Below, in pieces: positions 1 through 8,789 of a stretch of 64,000 nt of DNA; the stretch's first letter is position 1, and the number at the start of each line of letters is the position of its first letter. The notes under the pieces were generated by a model. That model was not told the DNA's origin. It saw nothing but the letters and a program-made list of their open reading frames with translations, and did no database searches. The DNA comes from Promicromonospora sp. MEB111. GTDB lineage: Bacteria; Actinomycetota; Actinomycetes; Actinomycetales; Cellulomonadaceae. The stretch covers positions 186,001-250,000 of the forward strand of contig NZ_JARVSD010000011.1 in assembly GCF_030209445.1 (NCBI RefSeq), in the 5' to 3' direction. Position numbers and translations under genes: made by a program.

Positions 1-2055
1 GATCAGGCGGCGGCGCTGGACCTTTCCATAGGAGTCCTGCAGGTACGGCGCGAAGTACGCGGCGGCCTGCCGCGAGTCGCTGAAAGCCAGGAGCTTGCGG
101 CCCTCGCCCGGCAGAAAGCCGCCCGCGGCCTGGTCCGTCGCCGGCGGAAGGTTCTGGTAGAGCGAGGTCGCGATGACCGCGCCGCTCGCGTCGGAGCCCG
201 TCTCGAACACCCGGACCGTCCCGGGGCCGCGGGCACCACACACGAGGCACCCCGAGATCTCGTCCCCGCGCTGCTTGAGCTTGCGGATCGTCCGCAGCGA
301 ACCCGACCCGCACCCGGCACAAGTCCGCGCTGCACCCGCGTTGATCGCGCCACAAGTCGTGCAGAGCCTCTCGTCCTCGCCGACTGCGGTTACGGGCGCG
401 TCTGAGCCCTGAGCCGGGGCGTCCGTCTCGTTCCCGTCGGTGGGGACGAGGTCAACAGTCGCGTCCTCGTCCTCGTCGTCGACCGACTCCTGATCCCCGA
501 GGACATACCAGGTGCCGCGCGTCATCGCCTTCCGCGGCCGGAGGTGGAACAGGCCCTCGTGGACCTCGGGGCTGCCCAGAACGTGCACGGAACCGCAACG
601 GCGGCAGGACCCGATCTCGAATACCGGCGCGTCGCAGTCCGCGCACTCCGTGTGCCGGGCGAGCTGGACGTGCGGGCCCGACGGCGAGAGACACGTGAAC
701 GCCCCCTCGGTCGCGCGCAGGAACAGGTGGTACCTCGCCGAGAGCGCCGTCGTCCCGTCTGGGCGGTGCAGGGCGCTCGCGAGCTCGACGAGCGAGGCGA
801 GCCCGCGCTCGCCGTCGGGGTCGTTGCCGAAGAGCGCCCGCTGGACGCGTCCGAAGGTCTCCGGGCCGTCGGCTAGGCGGGTGCGGAGGGTCGCGAGCGT
901 CTTTTCGTGCAGGATCGCGTCGACAGCCGAACCCGTGCCCTGCCAGCCGGCGGACCGGGCCGCGTCGAGCACAGCTTGCTCACGGTCCCAGTCCTCGGCC
1001 AGCCTGACGTAGTCCTTCGCGTCCAGGGGGCCCCAGAACGGGCCTGGGGGCATCGCAACGCGCTGCGCGCCGATCAGGTCCTGCCGGGCGGGGTCGCTCA
1101 CCTGCCATTCGAAGGGTTCCCCGAACAGGTTGGTCGCGAACTTGGTCACCGCCGACGGGTTGGTGTCGGCGCCGACGGTGGCCGACGTCGCAAGACACTG
1201 GATCGGCCGGTCCGGGGCCACCCGGTCCCGCACCCGGCGCAGCAGCATGGCCACCTCAGCGCCCTGGCTGCCGTCGTAGACGTGGGCCTCGTCCACGACG
1301 ATGAAGCGCCACGGGCTGTCCTTGCCGCTGCCGAACAGCTCCAGGTCGAGCGGCCGCAGGAGCAGATATTCCAGCATCGCGTAGTTGGTCAGGAGCAGGT
1401 TCGGTGGCGTCGCCCGCATCTCGGTCCGGCTGAGCAGCTCGTTGTCCAGGATCGGCTCGCCGATGTTGAGGTTTCCGAAGGCCTCGCGAGCACGGGCGGG
1501 ATCAGTCTCCGTGTCGCCGGTGTACCGGCCGAACGTGATATCCGGGTAGCCGGCGAGCAACTGGCGCAGGCGTTTCATCTGGTCGTTGGCCAGCGCGTTC
1601 ATCGGGTAGAGCAGGAGAGCCCGAACGCCGGGCCCCAGCGTGCCGGCCTCCCGCTCACGGACCAGACTGTCCAGGATCGGCAGGAGGAAGGACTCCGTCT
1701 TGCCCGAACCTGTGCCGGTCGCGACGACCACGTTGCGTCCCTCGGCGGCCTTCCGGATCGACCGCTCCTGGTGGACATAGAGCGGACGGTCCAGGGGCAG
1801 GGCAGTGCTGCCCAGCTCGGCGAACCCGCGCGACAAGACGCCGTCGTCAATGAGGGACTGCAGCGTGGCGCCCGGCGCGTATGGCGGCGTGGCCTCCAGG
1901 TACGGCCCCTTGTCCAGCATCGGGGTTCGGTCGATCGTCTCGGCGAGCGCATCGCTGATCTCGGAGTCCCGGACTGCCAGAAGCGTCTGGAGGTAGCGGC
2001 GGTACGTCGAGGTGATCTCGCGGGAGGTGCGGATCGCGTCCAGGCTCTCGGCCAT
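1..2055 (-). CDS. DEAD/DEAH-box helicase with zinc ribbons, DUF1998-helicase-like (3' end outside window)
   Basis: The visible N-terminal 685 residues of a superfamily 2 helicase that runs off the left edge. Walker A ATGTGSGKTES lies near residue 111, a DEAH box (VVDEAHVYDGS) near 250, motif III (ATSAT) near 286 and a motif IV FSDSRQAAA near 655, a combination common in defence helicases of the DrmA/DUF1998 type. Three CxxC zinc-ribbon-like clusters occur near residues 470-490, 564-580 and 602. The ATG overlaps the TGA of the upstream gene (TGATG), so translation is probably coupled. It is the last visible member of the leftward operon that starts with the DUF1156 methylase. Likely role: ATP-driven nucleic-acid translocation in phage or plasmid defence. 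The helicase call is firm; the exact family needs the missing C-terminus. Confidence 0.88.
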   Translation of the reverse strand, partial: MAESLDAIRTSREITSTYRRYLQTLLAVRDSEISDALAETIDRTPMLDKGPYLEATPPYAPGATLQSLIDDGVLSRGFAELGSTALPLDRPLYVHQERSIRKAAEGRNVVVATGTGSGKTESFLLPILDSLVREREAGTLGPGVRALLLYPMNALANDQMKRLRQLLAGYPDITFGRYTGDTETDPARAREAFGNLNIGEPILDNELLSRTEMRATPPNLLLTNYAMLEYLLLRPLDLELFGSGKDSPWRFIVVDEAHVYDGSQGAEVAMLLRRVRDRVAPDRPIQCLATSATVGADTNPSAVTKFATNLFGEPFEWQVSDPARQDLIGAQRVAMPPGPFWGPLDAKDYVRLAEDWDREQAVLDAARSAGWQGTGSAVDAILHEKTLATLRTRLADGPETFGRVQRALFGNDPDGERGLASLVELASALHRPDGTTALSARYHLFLRATEGAFTCLSPSGPHVQLARHTECADCDAPVFEIGSCRRCGSVHVLGSPEVHEGLFHLRPRKAMTRGTWYVLGDQESVDDEDEDATVDLVPTDGNETDAPAQGSDAPVTAVGEDERLCTTCGAINAGAARTCAGCGSGSLRTIRKLKQRGDEISGCLVCGARGPGTVRVFETGSDASGAVIATSLYQNLPPATDQAAGGFLPGEGRKLLAFSDSRQAAAYFAPYLQDSYGKVQRRRLI

Positions 2056-5000
2056 CAGGCCTCCGTTCGGTCGGTGGTTGTGCTGGAGACCAGCAGCTCA
2101 GCAAGGATCAGGTCGACGGTGACCAGCTCCGGGGCGACCTCGGCGATCGCGGTCCAGGTCGACTTCCGGCGACCGCTTAGCCAGGTCACCCCCATCGTGT
2201 GGCCGCGTGCGGCGTGGCGGGCGGCGAACGCATAGGTCAGCGAGATCGCCGGCACCACTCGCCAGCCGCCGTCGGCATCACGGGGTGTTCGGGCGAACAC
2301 GCTTGCCGAGGCGACGGGATCCGCGAGGAGGGTCAGGAACCGGCGGCTCTCCGCCAGCAGGTCGTGGGCGTTCTTCACGAGCCAGGACAAGCGCCCGTCG
2401 CGGCGTCGCTCCACGAACGCCATGCCCGCTGCTACGCGCGAGTCGAGGCTCAGCAGCCCCTTCGGCACCAGACCCATCTGCCGGACCATCGCGTCTCGCG
2501 CGGCGGACGGCAACCCGTCGAAGAGCACCGCAGACTGGTCGAGCAGTCCTGCTTGAGGGGCGGGGTCCGCCCCTGTGAGCAGTGTGGTCACCTCGGAGCT
2601 ACACAACGCGATCGCGGCCTCGACCTCCTCGTCCGACCACCTGCCGTCCGCCGCCGCCAGCAGCGTTGCCGGCACGGCGTTGCGCACATTCCAGACGAGT
2701 GGCTCATCTTCGTGGGCATTGGCGAGATCTGCCCACGCCAAGCCCGACTGGACGATGAACGACGGGACCATCTCGCCCGGCGCCCGAGACTCGGTCACCG
2801 ATAGGAGGGCCTCACGAGGGCGGGACCGCAGGATCCGATCCAGCACCGTGCGAACGGCCGTGGCCCGGGCACCGATCCCGAGCCGTTCGGCCAGTCCGCG
2901 GGTGGTCCAGACGGCTTCGAGGTCGGCGACGTCGTCAGGTTCGGGCCCTTCGTCCGCCAAGTACGCCGACAGCGCGGTCAGGTCTGCCTGGTCGGACGTC
3001 ACGTGGCCGCCGATCTCGACGAGTCTGCTGTCACCAGGTCCCGGCCACTCAGGCACTTCGGCGGGGACCCACGGGTCCTCGATCCGGACCGTGACGAGGA
3101 GCGGTCCCGCGTTCCGCAGTTCCTCCGGGAGCTCCGCCCGGCCGCCCTCCACAGGAAGCGACACAGGTGGCCGCCACGGTGCTGTCGTCGCATAGACGAT
3201 CGCCGTCAAGCCCTCGACGTCGACGGAATCGACCAGTTCTAGTCCCTCGGCCATTGGGCGTATGAGAGAGCACAACCGCTGGGGTCGCACGTGCCCGACG
3301 ACGAGCCCACCCTCCGGATCGAGGGCAAGACGCCCGTGCGGGTGGGTGGCTAGCGTGTCCGTCAACCGCGCCAGATTGAACTGGTACATCCCGTTGCGTC
3401 CCGCGCCGGGCTCCACCACTTGCTGGACTCCGCCCGCAGTCAGGAAGTGCAGCCGCGGCTCGGCCCCTTGCCCCACGTCCAGGACGAGTGTCCCTGGATC
3501 GCTTCTCAGGCCCTCCTGCGAGAGCTGTAGCGGACGGATCGACGGCGCGATGCTTGAGCCCGCGGCCTGGTAGGCGACCGTCATGTGCGGCGGGCCAACG
3601 ACGAGCGTCAGCCACCGGTCCCGGGCGCCCGCCCGGACGTGGGTCACGCGGGCGACTGAGGGCAGATCGAGGGTGTCGCGGGCGAGTGCCACGCCGTCGT
3701 CGGCTCGGAGCATGACCTTCGCGGGCTGGAGCCCACCGGCGTCGAACCACCGCCAGGTCGGCGTGGACGTCGCTCGCAGCCCTTCGACCACGTCGAAGGC
3801 CCGAGACGTCCCGCGCCCCCAGGGCCCGCGAACCTGAAGGGTGAACGAGCCGACCAGCGGCCGGTCGATCCGGTCCCAGATCTCGTCGGGATTGCCACCG
3901 TCGCTGCTCCGCCACCGCGCCACGGCGAGACGGTCGGCCGCAAGCAGAGAGACTTCCCACTCGGCCCCGCGCAGCTCTTCCGGCAGCGTGATCGACGGCA
4001 GGTGAGCATGGACCGGCCGTCCCAGCGTGGTGCGCACCCCGGCCACCGGATCGCTGATCTGGATTCGGGCCGAGGCGTAGTTGCGGACGGCACGCGGCGA
4101 TCCCGTGTCTGCGACGGAGACCGACTGCGCACCCTCAAGATCGACCAGGAGCAGGCACCAGCCGGCCCAGCCGGGTGGCAACGGGCTCTCGGTCCGTACG
4201 TTCCGAGTGCCCGTTACCACCAGGTCGTCGGGCGTGCCCGGAAACAAGAACCAAACGGGTCGACCTGGAAGCGGCACTGCAGTCGACCGCAGCTCACCGT
4301 TCTCGTCGAATGCCAGGAGGGGATCCGCATCGTCCACCACGTCGACCGTGGCGGTCAGGTCCTCATGATCCGTGAGAGCTGCCGAGACCAGGCGGACGGG
4401 GCGAGGCAGCGGGACGTCGGTCGGCGGAGCCTCGTCGAGGCCCGGTGGGACGATATTGGCCTTAACCCGCTGCCTGGTCCCGTCCGCGTCCACGATCCAG
4501 GTTGTCGCCCGATCGCTCACCGACGACGCCGACGGCAGCCGCAGGACCACCCCGAAACCGAAGGGGTCCAGCACCAGGCGCGGCTGCTGGTCCGCTGCGC
4601 TCGCGACCGAGGACGTCGAACCGCGGGCCGCCCGTGCCACCCGGCCCTTGCGCTGCAGGTCCTGGGCCACCGCGGCGAACCGTTCCGGCAGGGCGACGTC
4701 CGTCCCGTCACCGCCACCGGCGACGGCGTCGAGCAAGTCGAAGACGCGACCGGTGACATCGACCGCGAACTCACCGCCATACTGGAGGAACCGGGCGACA
4801 GGCTTGTCGACGTTGTGCAGCGCCCCTCGTCCCGCCTGTGCGGAGGCCCAGGAGACGAAGGCCTCAGGGCTCAGGCCGGCGATCCCGGCTCGGCGCCTGC
4901 TGACCAGCTCAAAGTAGATGGGGAGGCAGGACGTCGGCATGCCGGAGTGCATGAGGATCCGGCCGACGTACCGTGTCCCGGCGTCGTCGCTGTCCTCGAA

Positions 5001-5384
5001 GGCGGGCAGGTCCAGGGTATGCAGGTTGTCGAGGAACGCGGTCCCCCAGGTCTGCTGGAATCCTTGGACTGGGCTGCTCATCCCGACAGACTTCGCCAGG
5101 AACGGCCAGAAGGTGTTCGAGGCGTAGTGGTCGGTCGCCGCCCCCGTCGTCGCGAGAACATGGACCGCCGGCCAGCGCTGGAGGATCCGGCGATGGTCCC
5201 GCGGCGCAGCGCGCAGATAGAGCTTGCCTAGAACGCCGAGGGCCTGCTGCCTGAACTCCGGCTTGATTCTGTCCAGTGCTTCGGCCACCAGCGAGACGTG
5301 CGACAGCCGCTTGCTCCAGCTCTCCTCCCGGATGTCCAGCAGCTCACGGGAGGAGACCGTCTTACGCCCTTCCGCCATCGACAT
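2055..5384 (-). CDS. Large unknown protein of the DUF1156/DUF499/helicase operon (1109 aa)
   Basis: No domain is recognised with confidence. The N-terminal 250 residues look alpha-helical and contain an aromatic-rich stretch near 66-100 (RWPAVHVLATTG, then NTFWPFLA). The middle (about 270-800) looks rich in beta strands, with many short hydrophobic strands and hydrophilic turns, and the last 250 residues are again helical. There is no Walker motif, signal peptide or membrane segment. It lies between the DUF499 ATPase (2 bases between the genes) and the helicase (overlapping stop and start), so it is probably a structural or target-recognition partner in the same complex. That role is inferred from position only. 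Start choice: the ATG at 5384 directly follows the upstream stop codon. Large unknown partners are common in defence operons, but no homology is claimed. Confidence 0.8.
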   Translation of the reverse strand: MSMAEGRKTVSSRELLDIREESWSKRLSHVSLVAEALDRIKPEFRQQALGVLGKLYLRAAPRDHRRILQRWPAVHVLATTGAATDHYASNTFWPFLAKSVGMSSPVQGFQQTWGTAFLDNLHTLDLPAFEDSDDAGTRYVGRILMHSGMPTSCLPIYFELVSRRRAGIAGLSPEAFVSWASAQAGRGALHNVDKPVARFLQYGGEFAVDVTGRVFDLLDAVAGGGDGTDVALPERFAAVAQDLQRKGRVARAARGSTSSVASAADQQPRLVLDPFGFGVVLRLPSASSVSDRATTWIVDADGTRQRVKANIVPPGLDEAPPTDVPLPRPVRLVSAALTDHEDLTATVDVVDDADPLLAFDENGELRSTAVPLPGRPVWFLFPGTPDDLVVTGTRNVRTESPLPPGWAGWCLLLVDLEGAQSVSVADTGSPRAVRNYASARIQISDPVAGVRTTLGRPVHAHLPSITLPEELRGAEWEVSLLAADRLAVARWRSSDGGNPDEIWDRIDRPLVGSFTLQVRGPWGRGTSRAFDVVEGLRATSTPTWRWFDAGGLQPAKVMLRADDGVALARDTLDLPSVARVTHVRAGARDRWLTLVVGPPHMTVAYQAAGSSIAPSIRPLQLSQEGLRSDPGTLVLDVGQGAEPRLHFLTAGGVQQVVEPGAGRNGMYQFNLARLTDTLATHPHGRLALDPEGGLVVGHVRPQRLCSLIRPMAEGLELVDSVDVEGLTAIVYATTAPWRPPVSLPVEGGRAELPEELRNAGPLLVTVRIEDPWVPAEVPEWPGPGDSRLVEIGGHVTSDQADLTALSAYLADEGPEPDDVADLEAVWTTRGLAERLGIGARATAVRTVLDRILRSRPREALLSVTESRAPGEMVPSFIVQSGLAWADLANAHEDEPLVWNVRNAVPATLLAAADGRWSDEEVEAAIALCSSEVTTLLTGADPAPQAGLLDQSAVLFDGLPSAARDAMVRQMGLVPKGLLSLDSRVAAGMAFVERRRDGRLSWLVKNAHDLLAESRRFLTLLADPVASASVFARTPRDADGGWRVVPAISLTYAFAARHAARGHTMGVTWLSGRRKSTWTAIAEVAPELVTVDLILAELLVSSTTTDRTEA

Positions 5385-5386
5385 CG

Positions 5387-8300
5387 CTACCTCTCCTCGA
5401 AGCCCTTCTGCTCAAGCCCGAGCACGTTGGCGTTCTCGCTGACAGTGCGGACGGTGCTCTCCGAGAAGCCGCCGGGGTTCTGCGCTTCGATCTCGACGGT
5501 GATCCGCAGCGACGTTCCTTCCGCAGCAGCCAGCGCGCCCAGGATCTCCTCGCGTAGCACGTTCCAGTCCTTGACGTAGGAGACCGGGTCGAGCGTCTTG
5601 GAACCGAAGAACCGGCGCTTCGGCTGGTCCCGCGGTGCGAGCTGCGCGCCGCCTGGGCCGGTGGTGACCCGGCCGTCGCTGTTGTCGGCCGCGGGTTCGT
5701 TCTCGGGATCGGCGACTGGCTGCCGGTCGCCCGCGCGCTGTGTGATGGCCCGGTCCGGCCGCACGAGCAGCCACGTGTCTGGTACCGACGGAGGCTCCGG
5801 CACGTCGCCGGGGAGCCAGAGGTCGAGGTACCGCCCGCTCGCGTCGTCGTACCCAGAGGCCAGGGCGAAGCCCTCCGCCTGCCAGACCAGGGAGCTGCCG
5901 ACCGCCAGCACTGCCTGCTCCAGAACCTCGCGGCGGGGGAGCCGCTGCAGGTACGGGTACTGGGTGTACCACGTCCACAGAGTCCCGAACGCGACGTGCC
6001 CGTCCGCCCAGGCCGAGGCGAGCGGTCCATCCAGGGCGATCCGGACCAGCGCGGTCCCGTACAGGTCGGCGAGCTTGCCCACGCTCTTGAGCTTGGCGGT
6101 GACCCGCTCGGCCATCGAGGTCGGGCCGTCGGTGAGCCGGTCGAACGACAGCGTGACCTTCGCCCCCGGCTGCCCCACCGGGGTCAGCAGGGCCGTGTAC
6201 GCCGCCCGGAGCCGAGCCTCGACCATGACGTCCAGGTCCGCCGCGCGCTTGATCGCCTGATTCTTCTGCTGCAGGGACAGGCCGAGCTCCTCGGCGCGCT
6301 CGACGACGTACCGCCAGCCCAGCCCTTCGCGCACCGCGTTCTCCAGGTCGCCGTAGCGGCCGCGGTCGGCAGCTAGGAAGACCACCTGGTTCCGCCGCTG
6401 CCGCTGGCCGGATCCGGCCCGCGTGAGGGTCTCCTCGGCGAACTCCGTGGCTTGGGACGCGTCCTTCGCCCAGGTGCGCCGCGGGTGGACGAGGACGAGC
6501 CGGAGTGCGTCACCGTCGGGCACGTCGCCGGCGTCCTCCGGTGCGGCATGCAACGTGCCGAACTGGCCCTTGGCTTTGCTGTTCTCCTGGCGGAGCCGCG
6601 TGACGATCTCCGCGTACACGTCCTCCTCCGAGTATCCGGCGGCCTTCTCCGCCGCCAGACGGGTCGACGACGCCGCGGTGTCGTACCAGGACCGGTCGCC
6701 ATCCTCGTAGAAGTACGTCGCCCGGGTCGACAGGAGTTCCCGGGCGTCGCCCAGGTGGTTCATCACGTCGCCGGGGACGGCCGCACCGAGCCGTAGCCGG
6801 CGGATGTCGACGCCGACGTGCTGCGTGCGCAGTGTTGGCACAGTCGCCATGAACACCGTCCGGGCGATCCGACGGGTCAGGTGCCGGGATCCGAATGCGG
6901 GCCGCTCGCCGTCGATCACCACGGGAGTGGAGCCCGGGCCGTCCACGTCTTTGTCGATGATGGGGCGCCAGTTGTCGTCCAGGTAGTGGGTGATCTCCGA
7001 GTACACGTCCGACGACGAGACTGGCACCACGCCAGGCGTGATCAGCGGCGCGGTGTCCCCGGCGTTCCACAGGGCCGAGATCACCTGGCTCATCAGCCGC
7101 AGCACGCCGCGGGTGCGCTGGAACTTCGGCAAGGCCGACCAGTCCTCGTAGAGCCGGTCGAATAGCTCGGGGTGGATGGGGTAGGCCGCCTTGATCCGGG
7201 CTTCGTAGGCGCCGTTGGTGACCTCCTTGGGGAAGAACCCGTGGTTGTCCTGGTAGAACTTCACGTACTGCTTGGCCACGGCCGCGATGTCCGCGAGGGC
7301 CGCCGCATCGGGCTGCTGGAAGAGGCGCCTGCGGACGATCTCGAAGGACTCCAGGCCAGTCGCGGGGCGCCAGTCGTCGGCGTTGCGGCCGATGACCTGC
7401 TGCAGCATCTCCAAGGCCACACGACCCTTGGGCCCGCCGACCTCCAGCGCGGACCCACCGCCGCCGTTATCGATGGACTCCGAGTCGGGAATCGAGACCA
7501 CGAGCATCACGCCCGGCGTGGACTTTGCGAGCTCGGTGAGGTGCTGGGCGAACGTGAACTGACCCTCGAAGGTACCGCCCGGCAGCGGCGCAGGCGCATC
7601 GACGAGCAGGCGGGCGTAGGCTACCCACTCGTCGACCAGGATCAGGATCCGCTCGCCACCGTCGACGATCTCGCGGACCAGCTCGTCGAGCACTGTGCCG
7701 GGCGGGGTGCCGTTGGCGTCCGCCTCGGCGACGCGTGCATAGGCGGCCTGGCCGCCGCCCGGGGCGCCGGCCTCACCGAGCTGCCAGGCGAGCTCACCCC
7801 ACAGGGTGCGGATCGTCGTCCCGTCCGGCTTGGTCGCCGCCTGACCGGGAGACAGGCGGGTCCCGACTAGAGTCACACGCCGCACACGCAGCGCGGCCAG
7901 CGGGTCCGGCTCGTCGGTCGCAGCTGTCAGCACGTGCCCGACGACGTCCTGGGCGCCGGCGGGCAGGGACCGCGCCTCGATCCCGGAGAACAGGTGGAAC
8001 AGCGCGAGCATTGAGTGCGTCTTGCCGCCACCGAACTGCGTCTGCAGGTTGACGACCGGGGAGGCGCCGCCGTCCCCGGAGAGGCGGCGCAGGGCCCGCT
8101 CGAGCAGGTCCTGCAGGCCGGAGGTGATGAAGGTTCGCGCGAAAAACTCCCGCGGGTCGGCGTACTCCGGCGACGTAGACTGCCCGGTCGCGACCTGGTG
8201 GAGGTCCGCCGCGAACTCTGCGGTGGAGAACTGGCCCTTCATGACGTCGGGGTGCGGGACGACGACGTCACGCCACGGCTTGACCGTGACGCCCGCCAGC

Positions 8301-8788
8301 GTGCCGGCGACGGCGATCGGGGCGACCTTTGAGGCGCGGTTGCGGGCCTGCTTTTCGTACACCTCGCGCTGGTGCTCTGAGCGTAGGGTCGCGACGGCAT
8401 CGGCCTGGTCGGCCGCGCCGATGGCGATCAGGAGGCGTTCGATTGTGTCCAGGGCCCGGTAGGTGTCGTCCGAGGAGAACTTCTCGCCGTGGTGCGCGCG
8501 GTTGGCGGTGTCGCGGAGCTCGGTCGCCAGGGCCGACTGAGGGCGCTCCAGATCGTCCTTAAAGACCTGCCACCGCTCGGTCACGACGCGGAGGAGGACG
8601 CGGACGTCGTCCTTGGTGAAGATTTTGGCGGTGCCAAACTTCGCGTTCTCGGCCGCGGACCACGCCTCCAGCCAGTCCGTCCCGGCTGGCGCGTGCATCG
8701 CCATGCGCATCTCGACCCACGGGAGGATCCCCTCCTGCAGGATGTCGAGGCCGCGCAGTACCTTCTCGTTGTTCGTCAGGGTGACCAT
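5387..8788 (-). CDS. DUF499 P-loop ATPase with Swt1/HEPN-like N-terminal domain (1133 aa)
   Basis: An AAA-like ATPase of the DUF499 family. Residues 1-130 are a helical domain resembling Swt1-type HEPN modules, with a candidate R-x(4-6)-H motif (RDTANRAHH) near 91-99. Walker A (FGGGKTHSML) is near residue 254 and Walker B (ILILVDEWVAYA) near 380. As known family context, DUF499 proteins occur beside DUF1156 methylases and helicases in predicted anti-phage loci, and that is the arrangement here: the methylase ends one base before this ATG. Earlier in-frame ATGs overlap the methylase gene, but MVTLTNNEKV gives the family-like N-terminus, so 8788 was chosen. Likely role: ATP-dependent switch or translocase in modification-dependent defence; RNase activity of the HEPN part is inference only. 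Confidence 0.88.
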   Translation of the reverse strand: MVTLTNNEKVLRGLDILQEGILPWVEMRMAMHAPAGTDWLEAWSAAENAKFGTAKIFTKDDVRVLLRVVTERWQVFKDDLERPQSALATELRDTANRAHHGEKFSSDDTYRALDTIERLLIAIGAADQADAVATLRSEHQREVYEKQARNRASKVAPIAVAGTLAGVTVKPWRDVVVPHPDVMKGQFSTAEFAADLHQVATGQSTSPEYADPREFFARTFITSGLQDLLERALRRLSGDGGASPVVNLQTQFGGGKTHSMLALFHLFSGIEARSLPAGAQDVVGHVLTAATDEPDPLAALRVRRVTLVGTRLSPGQAATKPDGTTIRTLWGELAWQLGEAGAPGGGQAAYARVAEADANGTPPGTVLDELVREIVDGGERILILVDEWVAYARLLVDAPAPLPGGTFEGQFTFAQHLTELAKSTPGVMLVVSIPDSESIDNGGGGSALEVGGPKGRVALEMLQQVIGRNADDWRPATGLESFEIVRRRLFQQPDAAALADIAAVAKQYVKFYQDNHGFFPKEVTNGAYEARIKAAYPIHPELFDRLYEDWSALPKFQRTRGVLRLMSQVISALWNAGDTAPLITPGVVPVSSSDVYSEITHYLDDNWRPIIDKDVDGPGSTPVVIDGERPAFGSRHLTRRIARTVFMATVPTLRTQHVGVDIRRLRLGAAVPGDVMNHLGDARELLSTRATYFYEDGDRSWYDTAASSTRLAAEKAAGYSEEDVYAEIVTRLRQENSKAKGQFGTLHAAPEDAGDVPDGDALRLVLVHPRRTWAKDASQATEFAEETLTRAGSGQRQRRNQVVFLAADRGRYGDLENAVREGLGWRYVVERAEELGLSLQQKNQAIKRAADLDVMVEARLRAAYTALLTPVGQPGAKVTLSFDRLTDGPTSMAERVTAKLKSVGKLADLYGTALVRIALDGPLASAWADGHVAFGTLWTWYTQYPYLQRLPRREVLEQAVLAVGSSLVWQAEGFALASGYDDASGRYLDLWLPGDVPEPPSVPDTWLLVRPDRAITQRAGDRQPVADPENEPAADNSDGRVTTGPGGAQLAPRDQPKRRFFGSKTLDPVSYVKDWNVLREEILGALAAAEGTSLRITVEIEAQNPGGFSESTVRTVSENANVLGLEQKGFEER

Positions 8789-8789
8789 G

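Noticed and set aside
907-2235. Long rightward reading frame over the first helicase
   Set aside because: Antisense shadow of a gene with clear helicase motifs; composition is dominated by Arg, Gly and Val, as expected for high-GC antisense frames.
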